Shown: positions 15,930 through 24,108 of the stretch, one piece after another
How the letters are laid out: every line of letters starts with the position of its first letter
How positions within the stretch are numbered: position 1 is the stretch's first letter
Assembly: GCF_005889735.1 (NCBI RefSeq)
Contig: NZ_VCKY01000101.1
Span: 1-36,731 of the forward strand
From: Nonomuraea turkmeniaca
GTDB taxonomy: Bacteria; Actinomycetota; Actinomycetes; Streptosporangiales; Streptosporangiaceae
DNA length: 36,731 nt
Direction of reading: 5' to 3'
Notes under the pieces: generated by a model
Seen by the model: only the letters and a program-made list of their open reading frames with translations
What the model was told of the DNA's origin: nothing
Databases searched by the model: none
Made by a program: the position numbers and the translations under genes

Positions 15930-16612
15930 GAGCCTCCCGGCTGGAACTCGTAGATGTTGAGCATGAGCTGCATCGGATACGCCGGCGACTGGTTCACCGT
16001 CCGCACGTGCTGCCCGTCCACGGAGAAGGAGATGTGATCGGGCGTCCAGTCGGCGGCGTAGACGTGGAACTCGCGGGCGTCGATGGGCAGCGTCTCCACC
16101 GTGAAGTCGTCGGTGATCGCCGGATCGCCGAACGGGTGCACGCCCATGCCGATCCGCGCCTCGGTCGGCGTGACGTCGCGGCCGAAGATCTCCGCGACGC
16201 AGATCTCGGCGGAGTGCTCGGGCACGTCCTCGAAGCCGATCAACCACAACGCCACCATGCAGTCAGGGTCGTCGATCGCCTTCGCGCGCATCTCGATCCG
16301 GCCGTAGCGGGGCGTGTAGAGCCTGACCTCTGGGTGTTCCTCGCGGACCACCGCGCCGCGCCCGTGCTGCCCGATCCGGCTGCCGACCGGCCCGGAGAAC
16401 AGGCCCGTCTGCAGGGAGGACACCCGCAGGTCGCCTTCGGTCTCGGGGGACCACGGCGGCTGGTCCTCCTCGATCAGCAGCGTCAAGCGGCCGCCCCCGA
16501 GCCGGTAGCGGGCGGCCGCCGCCGTGCGAGTCGTCCACTGCGGCAGGTAGTAGGGGATCCACTTCGTCTCGTCGAGGCGGTCGCCCTCGAAGGTGTCCTC
16601 GAAATCGCTCAT
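15863..16612 (-). CDS. GH16-like concanavalin-type protein with altered catalytic motif
   Basis: A 249-residue protein of the GH16 beta-jelly-roll fold without a signal peptide. Recognisable are TPRYGRIEMRAKA (residues 100-112), the catalytic region SAEICVAEIFGRD (135-147), and the later FHVYAADWTPDHISFSVDG and DWVRVL typical of GH16. The family consensus ExDxxE reads Glu136-I-Cys138-V-A-Glu141: both catalytic glutamates are kept but the central aspartate is cysteine. It could be an unusual GH16 subfamily or a binding protein. ATG (16610-16612) overlaps the SDR stop. The substrate is unknown; beta-glucans or xyloglucan are possible given the neighbours. It overlaps the convergent DoxX-like gene by 67 bp. 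Confidence 0.75.
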   Translation of the reverse strand: MSDFEDTFEGDRLDETKWIPYYLPQWTTRTAAAARYRLGGGRLTLLIEEDQPPWSPETEGDLRVSSLQTGLFSGPVGSRIGQHGRGAVVREEHPEVRLYTPRYGRIEMRAKAIDDPDCMVALWLIGFEDVPEHSAEICVAEIFGRDVTPTEARIGMGVHPFGDPAITDDFTVETLPIDAREFHVYAADWTPDHISFSVDGQHVRTVNQSPAYPMQLMLNIYEFQPGGSYPKEFTVDWVRVLAAHNAIPM

Positions 16613-17373
16613 CGAACCGTCCATCCTCCGTCCACGACCAGCGTGTGCCCGGTGACCAGGGACGCGGCGGGCGAGACCAGGTAGAGCACGGCCCCGGCCA
16701 CGTCCATGGGGTCGCCGATGCGGTGCAGTGCCGCGATCCGCTCGATCACATCCGCCTCGAAGGCCGGGTCGGACAGCGCCTCGGCGGTGCCCGGCGTACG
16801 GATGAACGTCGGGGCGACGTTGTTGACCGTGATGTCGTGCGGCCCCCACTCGACCGCGAGACAGCGGGTGAGATGGCCGATCGCCGCCTTCGTCATGCAA
16901 TAGATGGACTCGCCGGGCAGGGCGACCTCGCCGGCCTGGGAGCCGACGTTCACGATCCGTCCGTGCCGCTGCCGGATCATCACCCGGCCCACGGCCTGGG
17001 TGGCCAGGAACGTGCCCTTCAGGTTGACCGCGAGCGTGCGGTCGAAGTCCTCCTCGGTGACGTCCTCGGCCCGGTTCCCCGGCGCGATCCCGGCGTTGTT
17101 GACGAGGATGTCGATCCGGCCGAACCGGTCCACGACGTCCTGCACCGCCTGGGCGATCTGCGCCGGAACGGTCATGTCCATCTGGACAGGCAGCGTGGCG
17201 CGCCCCATGCCGGTGATCTCCCCGGCCAGCCCGCCGTCGTCGCCGGCGTCCCGCAAACCGATGGCGACGTCGGCGCCGGCGTGGGCCAACGCCAGCGAGA
17301 TGGCCCGGCCGAGACCCCGTGCCGCCCCCGTGACCAGGGCGACCTTTCCGTCCACTCGAAACTCGGGAAACAC
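16609..17373 (-). CDS. Short-chain dehydrogenase/reductase
   Basis: A 254-residue classical SDR. The cofactor motif TGAARGLG lies near residue 16, NNAG near the end of the fourth strand, and the active site shows Ser in NVGSQAGEV and Tyr-x-x-x-Lys in YCMTKAA. The C terminus (VTGHTLVVDGGW) matches the glucose/3-oxoacyl-ACP reductase-like group. I place the start at GTG 17371-17373, with GGGGTGAGG just upstream, since the frame runs open to a TTG inside the operator. It is coupled to the GH16-like gene and divergent from the GH74 gene. It may oxidise a sugar or polyol from the same degradative pathway, but this is context only. Confidence 0.88.
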   Translation of the reverse strand: MFPEFRVDGKVALVTGAARGLGRAISLALAHAGADVAIGLRDAGDDGGLAGEITGMGRATLPVQMDMTVPAQIAQAVQDVVDRFGRIDILVNNAGIAPGNRAEDVTEEDFDRTLAVNLKGTFLATQAVGRVMIRQRHGRIVNVGSQAGEVALPGESIYCMTKAAIGHLTRCLAVEWGPHDITVNNVAPTFIRTPGTAEALSDPAFEADVIERIAALHRIGDPMDVAGAVLYLVSPAASLVTGHTLVVDGGWTVR

Positions 17374-17561
17374 TGCCCTCACCCCTTTAATTCGTTGGCT
17401 ATCCAAACTATTGACCTCCGCCTCGCGCGTGTGTGAGCCTTCTTGGTGAGCTCATGCGCGAAGGCGCGGTGACGGTCAGGGTCCTGCAATCTGATCGTGC
17501 ATGGCGGTCATCTGACGCCTTTGGGGCGCCTGTTGGCGCGCCTGGAAAGGAAGAGCCGCGC
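17374..17561. promoter_or_regulatory. Divergent promoter region SDR-GH16 / GH74 with operator-like site
   Basis: TTGGCTATCCAA (17395-17406) is a 4+4+4 inverted repeat, extended by ACTA to give CCAAACTA (17403-17410). The CCAAACTA half matches the CAAACTA half-sites at 7073-7079 and 7121-7127, and the whole GCTATCCAA matches the right arm of the DoxX operator. It is positioned to control the SDR transcript and possibly GH74. I cannot identify convincing -10/-35 pairs for GH74. Confidence 0.5.
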
Positions 17562-20225
17562 ATGCGAAAAAGATTATTCGTCATGCTGACGACCGCCGCC
17601 GTCCTCTTGGTGGCGGCCGTCGTGAGGATGTCGCCGGTCTCGGCCGTCGCCTCGGATCCGTACGCGTACAAGAACGTCAGGATCGACGGCGGCGGCTTCG
17701 TGCCGGGGATCATCTTCAACCAGACGGAACGGAACCTCATCTACGCCCGCACCGACATCGGGGGCGCGTACCGCTGGAACCAGTCCACCAAGTCCTGGAC
17801 CCCCTTGCTCGACTGGGTCGGCTGGGACAAGTGGGGCTACAACGGTGTGATCAGCCTCGCCACCGACCCCGTGCAGACCAACCGCGTGTACGCCGCCGTC
17901 GGCATGTACACCAACAGCTGGGACCCGAACAACGGCGCGATCCTTCGCTCGACCGACAAGGGCGACACCTGGCAGGCCACCGCGCTGCCGTTCAAGCTCG
18001 GCGGCAACATGCCGGGCCGCGGCATGGGCGAGGCGCTGTCCGTCGACCCGAACGACAATCGCGTGCTCTACTTCGGCGCCCCCAACGGCAACGGCCTGTG
18101 GCGCAGCACCGACTACGGCGCGACCTGGGCCAAGGTGGCGAGCTTCCCCAACCCGGGCAACTACGCCCAGGACCCGGCCGACCCCAACGGCTACCTGAGC
18201 CACAAGCCGGGCGTCGTGTGGGTGACCTACGACCCGCGCTCGTCCACCAAGGGCACCGCCACCAAGACCATCTACGTCGGCGTCGCCGACAAGGAGAACA
18301 CCGTCTACCGCACCACGGACGGGGGCGCCACCTGGTCGCGGCTGGCCGGGCAGCCCACCGGCTACCTGGCGCACAAGGGTGTGCTCGACACGGTCAACGG
18401 GTACCTCTACCTCGCCACGAGCGACACCGGCGGCCCGTACGACGGCGCCAAGGGCGACGTGTGGCGCTACGCCACCGCGACCGGCACCTGGACCCAGATC
18501 AGCCCCGTCCCGTCCTCCAGCGCGGACGACCACTTCGGCTACAGCGGCCTGACCATCGACAGGCAGAACCCCGGCACGATCATGGTGGCCACGCAGATCT
18601 CGTGGTGGCCTGACGTGATCTTCTTCCGCTCCACCGACTCGGGCGCCACGTGGACCCGCGTGTGGGACTGGACGTCATACCCGAACCGCAGCTTCCGCTA
18701 CAAGATGGACATCACCGAGAACCCGTGGCTGACATTCGGCGGCAACCCGCAGCCGCCGGAGGTCACGCCGAAGCTCGGCTGGATGACCGAGTCGCTGGAG
18801 ATCGACCCGTTCGACTCCAACAGGATGATGTACGGCACCGGCGCCACGATCTACGGCACCGAGAACCTCAAGCAATGGGACGTGTCAGGCGGCCAGTTCA
18901 CCATCAAGCCCATGGCGAAGGGCCTGGAGGAGACGGCCGTCCTCGACCTGATCAGCCCGCCCAGCGGCGCACCCCTGATCAGCGGCCTCGGTGACATCGG
19001 CGGCTTCCGCCACACCAACCTGGACGCCGTCCCGCCGATGCTGTTCACCCAGCCGAACTTCACCTCCACCACCAGCCTCGACTACGCCGAGAAGTCGCCG
19101 TCCATCATGGTGCGGGCCGGCAACTTCACCGACGCCGACCGCCCGAACGACAGCCACGTGGCCTTCTCCACCGACGGCGGCGCCAACTGGTTCCAGGGCT
19201 CGGAGCCGGGCGGTGTCAACGAGGGCGGCACGGTGGCCGCGGCCGCCGACGGCTCCCGCTTCGTGTGGGCGCCCAAGGGCGTCACCCCGGTCTACTCAGT
19301 CGGGTACGGCAACTCCTGGCAGCAGGCGTCCGGCCTGCCCACCGACGCCGTCGTGGAGTCCGACCGGGTCAACCCGATGAAGTTCTACGGCCTCAGCGGC
19401 GGCCGCCTGTACGTCAGCACCAACGGCGGCGCCACCTTCACCACCACCGCCGCCACCGGCCTGCCCACCAGCGGCAAGTTCAAGGCGGTGCCCGGCATCG
19501 AAGGCGACCTCTGGGTGGCCGGCGACGGCGGCCTGTGGCACTCCACCAACAGCGGCACCTCCTTCACGAAGGTGTCCGGCATCACCAAGTCCGTGAACGT
19601 CGGCTTCGGCAAGGCCGCGCCCGGCGGGAACTACATGGCGGTCTTCGCGGTGGCCACGATCGACGGCGTCACCGGCCTGTACCGCTCGGACGACGGCGGG
19701 TCGAGCTGGCTGCGCATCAACGACGACAAGCACCAGTGGGGCAACATGGGCGAGGCGCTCACCGGCGACCCGCGCGTGTACGGCCGCGTCTACCTGGGCA
19801 CCAACGGCCGCGGCATCATCTACGGCGACCGCACCGGCCCGCCCGTCACCGTCACCCCGTCGGTCACCCCCACCGACACGGGGAGCCCCACGGCCTCCCC
19901 GACCGTGACCCCGACGGCGGGCACCGGCTGCACCGCCACCTACAAGGCCGGTACCCAGTGGCAGGGTGGCTTCCAGGCTGAGGTGTCGGTGCAGAACACC
20001 GGCTCGTCGGCGATCACCGGCTGGAAGGTCACGTGGACCTGGTCGGGCGACCAGAAGATCACCCAACTCTGGAACGGCGCCCCGAGTCAGACGGGCGCCA
20101 ACGTGAGCGTGACCAACGCCGGTTACAACGGCAACCTTGGGCCGAACGCGTCCACGTCGTTCGGCTTCACGGCCACCGGCGCCACCTCCACCCCGCCCAC
20201 CACCGTCACCTGCACCCCCGCATAG
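17562..20225 (+). CDS. Secreted GH74 xyloglucanase with CBM2
   Basis: An 887-residue exported enzyme. After the signal peptide (MRKRLFVMLTTAAVLLVAAV, cleavage near VSAVA-SD) comes the double seven-bladed propeller of GH74. The two catalytic aspartates appear as Asp65 in RTDIGGAYRW and Asp478 in LGDIGGFRH; Asp-box-like repeats such as STDKGDTW, TTDGGATW, STDSGATW and SDDGGSSW recur. A Thr/Pro/Ser linker leads to a CBM2 (about residues 790-887, with paired cysteines and surface tryptophans WQGGF, GWKVTW, LWNGA) that binds cellulose. It should cut the xyloglucan backbone extracellularly. I choose ATG 17562 after AAAGGAAG because the signal peptide begins there; the frame is open 43 codons further upstream. 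It is the enzyme that best defines the substrate of the locus. Confidence 0.93.
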   Translation: MRKRLFVMLTTAAVLLVAAVVRMSPVSAVASDPYAYKNVRIDGGGFVPGIIFNQTERNLIYARTDIGGAYRWNQSTKSWTPLLDWVGWDKWGYNGVISLATDPVQTNRVYAAVGMYTNSWDPNNGAILRSTDKGDTWQATALPFKLGGNMPGRGMGEALSVDPNDNRVLYFGAPNGNGLWRSTDYGATWAKVASFPNPGNYAQDPADPNGYLSHKPGVVWVTYDPRSSTKGTATKTIYVGVADKENTVYRTTDGGATWSRLAGQPTGYLAHKGVLDTVNGYLYLATSDTGGPYDGAKGDVWRYATATGTWTQISPVPSSSADDHFGYSGLTIDRQNPGTIMVATQISWWPDVIFFRSTDSGATWTRVWDWTSYPNRSFRYKMDITENPWLTFGGNPQPPEVTPKLGWMTESLEIDPFDSNRMMYGTGATIYGTENLKQWDVSGGQFTIKPMAKGLEETAVLDLISPPSGAPLISGLGDIGGFRHTNLDAVPPMLFTQPNFTSTTSLDYAEKSPSIMVRAGNFTDADRPNDSHVAFSTDGGANWFQGSEPGGVNEGGTVAAAADGSRFVWAPKGVTPVYSVGYGNSWQQASGLPTDAVVESDRVNPMKFYGLSGGRLYVSTNGGATFTTTAATGLPTSGKFKAVPGIEGDLWVAGDGGLWHSTNSGTSFTKVSGITKSVNVGFGKAAPGGNYMAVFAVATIDGVTGLYRSDDGGSSWLRINDDKHQWGNMGEALTGDPRVYGRVYLGTNGRGIIYGDRTGPPVTVTPSVTPTDTGSPTASPTVTPTAGTGCTATYKAGTQWQGGFQAEVSVQNTGSSAITGWKVTWTWSGDQKITQLWNGAPSQTGANVSVTNAGYNGNLGPNASTSFGFTATGATSTPPTTVTCTPA

Positions 20226-20233
20226 AACGAGAA

Positions 20234-20265
20234 GGCGCCCCGGCACGCGTACGTGCTGGGGCGCC
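20234..20265 (+). terminator. Terminator hairpin after GH74
   Basis: GGCGCCCCGGCACG, a four-base loop, then CGTGCTGGGGCGCC: a 14-bp stem with one mismatch, eight bases behind the GH74 stop. The rest of the gap to the next gene (to 20477) shows no recognisable gene or element. Confidence 0.8.
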
Positions 20266-20477
20266 ACTTGATCAGGGGCGGCGGGCGAGGACCTCGCTGA
20301 CCCTGCTGGGCCGCGCTTACGGTACGTGGTCATACCCCCTGTCGACGCCGCGTCCTCCCAGGCGGTGACGCACGCCGGCCTGTACTCCCGCGTAACCCCA
20401 GATGCGGCGCCCCTATGGCGCGATCCGTGGGGTGCCGGTCGTTGACGCCATCACCCGGGCGACCGGAGGGTGGAAGT

Positions 20478-21434
20478 GTGCAGCAACGCCGCATCGTCTT
20501 CGTGATCTTCGACGGGTTCCAGTCGCTCGACCTGGTGGGCCCGCTCGAGGTGTTCCAGCACGCGGGCGGCTACCTCTGCCAGATCGTGGCACCCCGCCCG
20601 GGCCCGGTGCGGGCCTGGAGCGGCCTGCCGGTGCACGCCGGACGCGGCGTCACGGATCTCGACCCCACGGGCGTCGACACCCTCGTGGTCGCCGGTGGCA
20701 CCGGAGTCGACCAGGCCCGGCACGATCCCATGCTGATCGCCTGGATCAGAGCGGCCGCCGCCGATGCCCGCCGCGTCACCTCGGTGTGCAGCGGCGTGTT
20801 CCTGCTGGCCGCCGCGGGCCTGGTGGGCGGCCGGCGGGTCACGACCCACTGGGCTCGCGCGCGGCAGCTCACCCAGGAGCATCCCGACGTGCGGGTCGAC
20901 ACCGACCCGATCTTCATCAGGGACGGGAACCTGTGGTCGTCAGCCGGGGTGACCGCCGGCATGGACCTGGCACTCGCCCTGGTGGAGGACGACCTGGGCC
21001 AGGACGTCGCGCTGCGGGTGGCCCGCTACATGGTGTTGTTTCTCCGCAGGCCCGGGGACCAGTCCCAGTTCAGCGTGGCGTTGTGGTCGGCGCAGCCGTC
21101 CAGCGACCCCATCCGCGCGGCGGTGGCCGCCATCCACGCCGATCCAGGCGGCCGGCACGGCATCACCGACCTGGCCGCGCACGTCGGGCTGAGCCCGCGC
21201 CACCTGCAGCGCCGCTTCACCGCCGAACTCGGCGTGCTGCCCGGGGCCTACGTCGAGCGTGTACGGATGGAGGCGGCGCAGCGCGCGCTCGTCGCCGGCG
21301 ACGACCCCGTCGAGGCCGTCGCCCGCCGGTGCGGCTTCGGCACCGCCGAGACCCTGCGCAAGACCTTCCACCGGCATCTGGGGGTCGCGCCGTCCGATTA
21401 CCGCGACCGGTTCCGAACCACCGTCAGAAAGTGA
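20478..21434 (+). CDS. GlxA-family regulator (DJ-1/PfpI domain plus AraC HTH)
   Basis: A 318-residue regulator. Residues about 1-190 form a DJ-1/PfpI (class I amidotransferase-like) domain starting RRIVFVIFDGFQSLDLVGPLE, with the nucleophile elbow VCSGVFLLAAAGL whose Cys may sense or be vestigial. The C-terminal 100 residues are an AraC helix-turn-helix pair: DLAAHVGLSPRHLQRRF and AVARRCGFGTAETLRKTF. GTG 20478 is preceded by GGAGG at 20465-20469; the frame is open further upstream without a good site. The following gene is another DJ-1/PfpI protein, so this probably regulates it. The effector is unknown. Confidence 0.9.
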   Translation: MQQRRIVFVIFDGFQSLDLVGPLEVFQHAGGYLCQIVAPRPGPVRAWSGLPVHAGRGVTDLDPTGVDTLVVAGGTGVDQARHDPMLIAWIRAAAADARRVTSVCSGVFLLAAAGLVGGRRVTTHWARARQLTQEHPDVRVDTDPIFIRDGNLWSSAGVTAGMDLALALVEDDLGQDVALRVARYMVLFLRRPGDQSQFSVALWSAQPSSDPIRAAVAAIHADPGGRHGITDLAAHVGLSPRHLQRRFTAELGVLPGAYVERVRMEAAQRALVAGDDPVEAVARRCGFGTAETLRKTFHRHLGVAPSDYRDRFRTTVRK

Positions 21435-21443
21435 GACCCGCCC

Positions 21444-22048
21444 GTGACCACCTATGGACTGCTGATCTTCGACGAGGTCGAGGAGCTGGACTTCGTCGGT
21501 CCCTGGGAGGTGTTCACCTGCTCGTCCGTGGTGCGGGGCGGCGCCGACACGGCGGTCCTCGTCGCCGAACGGCCCGATCCGGTGCGCTGCGCCAAGGGCA
21601 TGCGGGTCCTGCCCGATCACACGTTCGGCGATCACCCGCCGCTGGACGTGCTGCTGGTGCCGGGCGGGCGGGGCGCGCGCGCGAGGTCCAGGTGCACAAC
21701 GAGGTGGTGAAGGGCTGGATCGCCAAGACCGCCGCCCAGGCCACATGGATCAGCAGCGTGTGCACCGGCGCGCTGCTCGTGCACGCCGCCGGACCGGGGC
21801 GCGGGCGCCGCCTGGCCACGCACTGGGCCTTCGAGGACACGCTGGAGGCGCGGGGCGAGGTCACGGTCGTCCGCGACGCCCGCTACGTCGTGGACGGCAA
21901 CCTCGTCAGCAGCCAGGGGGTGTCGGCCGGGATCGACAGCGCGTTGTGGCTGATCGGACGGCTGCACGGGCGCGAACATGCCCGCGCGGTGCGCCGCCGG
22001 CTCCAGTACGACCCCGCGCCTCCGTACCTGGCGGACGAGCCGGGCTAA
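21444..22048 (+). pseudogene. DJ-1/PfpI family protein, interrupted by a frameshift
   Basis: The gene starts at GTG 21444, nine bases after the GlxA-type stop. The first frame gives TTYGLLIFDEVEELDFVGPWE through LDVLLVPGGRGA and then runs into unrelated residues, stopping at 21710. The continuation is in another frame from about 21680: REVQVHNEVVKGWI, the nucleophile region SSVCTGALLVHAAG and THWAFEDTLEARGEV, to the TAA at 22048. The switch is at a (GC)5 run, 21673-21682; with four GC units the two halves would join as GGRGAREVQVHN. The full protein would have about 200 residues and resembles isonitrile hydratase-like DJ-1 proteins. It may be a true mutation, a slippage-switchable site or a sequencing error. 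Confidence 0.82.
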
Positions 22049-22189
22049 CCGGCGAAGATGTCCTCGGGCAGGGGCCGTGATCCGGGCCAGCGACGCGTGC
22101 CCGGGCGACAGACCGATCGTGCCCGTGAACGGCGCCGCCGGGATGCGCACGCCGGGCAGGTCGTCGGAGACCGCCCACCCGTCACCGAG
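22047..22189 (-). pseudogene. Fragment resembling acetamidase/formamidase
   Basis: The minus strand reads GWAVSDDLPGVRIPAAPF (from about 22180) and then TGTIGLSPGHASLARI. The run VRIPAAPFTGTIGLSP resembles the conserved core of acetamidase/formamidase proteins. Neither a start nor the rest of such a gene is present, and the frame runs on into the DJ-1 gene. I regard it as a small relic; the match is from memory and short. Confidence 0.4.
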
Positions 22190-22503
22190 CCGCCATCACA
22201 CCATGCCCGGCTCGCAGCGCACGATGGCCCTGGCCGGCATGATCATCGAGCGGGCGGCCGGTGGCACGCCGGCGGACGCGATCTCCAAGCGGATCGCCCG
22301 TCCACTCGGACTGACCGGCACCTCCCTCCCGCGCGGCGCCGACACCAAGATCCGAGGACCGCACTCACGGCGCTGCTCGAAGGCTCCACGTGACCGACCC
22401 CAACGCCAGGATCTACGATCTGACGGAGCTGAACCCGTCACCGCTTTGGGCCGCCGGCGGCATGATCTCCAGCGGAGTACTGCTGATCCGCACTCTGTTG
22501 TGA
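22190..22503 (+). pseudogene. Relic of a serine hydrolase (beta-lactamase/DD-peptidase family)
   Basis: Two frames together resemble the middle of a class C-type serine hydrolase. Frame one (to about 22367) reads LAGMIIERAAGG, ADAISKRIARPLGLTGTSLP and IRGPHS; after about 22368 the next frame gives RLHVTDPNARIYDLTELNPS and WAAGGMISSG, ending at TGA 22501-22503. In intact relatives these join as RGPHSHGY...DVTxLNPS...AGGMIS. The catalytic SxxK and YxN parts are missing. It is an internal fragment with at least one frameshift and probably a small deletion before LAGMIIE. The segment 22504-22625 shows nothing recognisable. Confidence 0.65.
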
Positions 22504-22625
22504 CCAGCTCTCAGCTCGGTGTCCTTCAACGCGGCAACGAGGTCTTTGGCCGATGGGTCCGTGGCCGGGTCCGGGCTCCGATCGAGGTGCCGCCGCGAGA
22601 ACCGTTTCCTTTCGCGAAGTCCCGA

Positions 22626-22681
22626 GCGATGAAAGGATAGGGGTTATCCTTTCATCGCGATGGCGTGCGTGAAAGGATAAT
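22626..22681 (+). promoter_or_regulatory. Inverted plus direct repeat in front of the fic gene
   Basis: GCGATGAAAGGATA (22626-22639) and its exact complement (22645-22658) are separated by five bases; a third copy, TGAAAGGATA (22670-22679), follows in direct orientation just before the GTG start at 22685. The element GAAAGGATAA is AT-rich against its surroundings, and GGATAAT at 22675-22681 resembles a -10 sequence although it is very close to the start. The arrangement suggests an operator, probably for autoregulation. Confidence 0.65.
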
Positions 22682-22684
22682 CCG

Positions 22685-23980
22685 GTGGCCGGATACGTTG
22701 AGGCGACGTGGTCTGCGGCGTGGGATGCTCCGAGCAAGCGGGACAGACGCGGCGGCCGATACCACGCATACCTGCCGGATCCTCTCGTCGGCGCGAGCCA
22801 TGTCGTTGCGCCTGACGTCGCCGCGGACGCGTCCCGAGTGGAAGGCCTCGTAAGGCGGCTCGCGGCGCACCCGGCTGGTGACGGAGTCGACGGCCTGGCT
22901 CGATTCCTGCTCAGGTCCGAGGCGATAGCTTCATCGCGGATCGAGGGACTGCAGGCTTCGCCTCAGCAGGTCGCGCTCGCTGAGCTCGCCGCCCACGATA
23001 TCGGGGTGACGAGGGGATTCACCGCGACGGCCGCGCTGGTCGCCAACAATGTGACGGCGCTTCGGCGGGCCGTCACGGAACTCGTCGCCGCTGAAGTGCT
23101 GTCGGCGGAGGATGTCGTCGTGCTGCACAAGGTGCTGCTTCCTGAGGAGAAACACCACGGGCTGCGTGCGGTGCAAAACTGGGTGGGAGGCGGCAACTGG
23201 CATCCTCTGGACGCGGAGTTCGTTCCGCCCCCGCCCGAACATGTCCGCCCGCTGATGGCCGATCTCGTTTCGTACGTGAACAGCGCTGTACACGCACCGC
23301 TCATCCAGGCCGCTCTAGTGCATGCGCAGTTCGAAACCATTCACCCTTTCACGGATGGCAACGGCAGGGTCGGCCGAGCGTTGATCCACACGGTGCTCGG
23401 GCGGCGCGGGCTGACGCCCAACGCGATTCTCCCCATCAGCTTGGTGCTGCTGACGCGCTCGGATGAGTACGTGGCCGGGCTTACGGCGTACCGGCACGGT
23501 GGAGAAGGAGGATCGCCGGAGGCCCAGGAGGGCGTCAACGAGTGGTTGCGTGTCTTTCTCGCGGCGAGCGCAACGGCTGCCGAACAGGCTGAGAAGTTCG
23601 CCGACGAGTTGCACGAGTTGCACGATGAATGGTTGCAGCGGCATCGCGACTACCGGGAAGCGCAGGGGCTTCGACCGATGCCTCGAGCGGATTCGGCGGT
23701 GGCACGCCTCCTCAACGTCCTGCCTGCCGCGCCGCTCGTGACCGCCCGAACGGTGCAGTGCCTGCTTTCTGTCACGCATCCTGCGGCGCGGCAGGCGCTG
23801 GAGGAACTCGCGGGAGCCGGAATTCTCCATCCGAAGCAGGTGGAACGAAATACCAGGGGTTATCTCGCGCGGGACATCTTCGATCTTCTGACGCTGACGG
23901 AGCGGCGGCTGGCCAGTACGAGATGGAACACGCGCGAAAGTCCACTCAAGCGAGTGGTTCCGGCTCGTCCTCAGGGATGA
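22685..23980 (+). CDS. Fic family protein (AMP-transferase type)
   Basis: A 431-residue stand-alone Fic protein. The active-site motif HPFTDGNGRVGR (220-231) is complete, with the catalytic His and the phosphate-binding GNGR. The upstream SSRIEG (83-88) fits the class II inhibitory helix (S/T)xxxE(G/N), in which Glu87 would hold ATP unproductively until relieved. The C-terminal third (from about DSAVARLLNVLPAAPLVTARTVQ) looks like a winged helix, as in many Fic-HTH proteins. Such enzymes AMPylate hydroxyl side chains of target proteins; the target is unknown and no separate antitoxin is seen. GTG 22685 follows the repeat element directly. The codon use is less extreme in G/C than that of the sugar genes, and the gene sits beside relics, suggesting horizontal entry. 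Confidence 0.9.
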   Translation: MAGYVEATWSAAWDAPSKRDRRGGRYHAYLPDPLVGASHVVAPDVAADASRVEGLVRRLAAHPAGDGVDGLARFLLRSEAIASSRIEGLQASPQQVALAELAAHDIGVTRGFTATAALVANNVTALRRAVTELVAAEVLSAEDVVVLHKVLLPEEKHHGLRAVQNWVGGGNWHPLDAEFVPPPPEHVRPLMADLVSYVNSAVHAPLIQAALVHAQFETIHPFTDGNGRVGRALIHTVLGRRGLTPNAILPISLVLLTRSDEYVAGLTAYRHGGEGGSPEAQEGVNEWLRVFLAASATAAEQAEKFADELHELHDEWLQRHRDYREAQGLRPMPRADSAVARLLNVLPAAPLVTARTVQCLLSVTHPAARQALEELAGAGILHPKQVERNTRGYLARDIFDLLTLTERRLASTRWNTRESPLKRVVPARPQG

Positions 23981-24029
23981 CAAGCCGTACCGCCCACCGT
24001 GGTGACGCGCTGCATGACGACTTCTCTCC

Positions 24030-24067
24030 CCAGGACAGGGGCGCCGGCCGCTGGAACCCTGTCTTGG
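24030..24067. terminator. Bidirectional hairpin between fic and ABC permease genes
   Basis: CCAGGACAGGG (24030-24040) pairs with CCCTGTCTTGG (24057-24067) with one mismatch, in the 128-bp gap between two convergent genes. No T-run. Confidence 0.5.
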
Positions 24068-24108
24068 CCGAAGTCAGCGAGTGGGGCACGCCTTCTCAAG
24101 GCCCTGCA

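Noticed and set aside
20402..21680. Very long plus-strand frame running from 20402 to the DJ-1 gene end
   Set aside because: Only the part after about 21680 encodes recognisable DJ-1 sequence; the earlier part is a shadow of the GlxA-type regulator.
22058..22640. Small plus-strand ORFs as new short proteins between DJ-1 and fic
   Set aside because: The recognisable segments belong to gene relics in changing frames; no ribosome site or conserved start supports a new gene.
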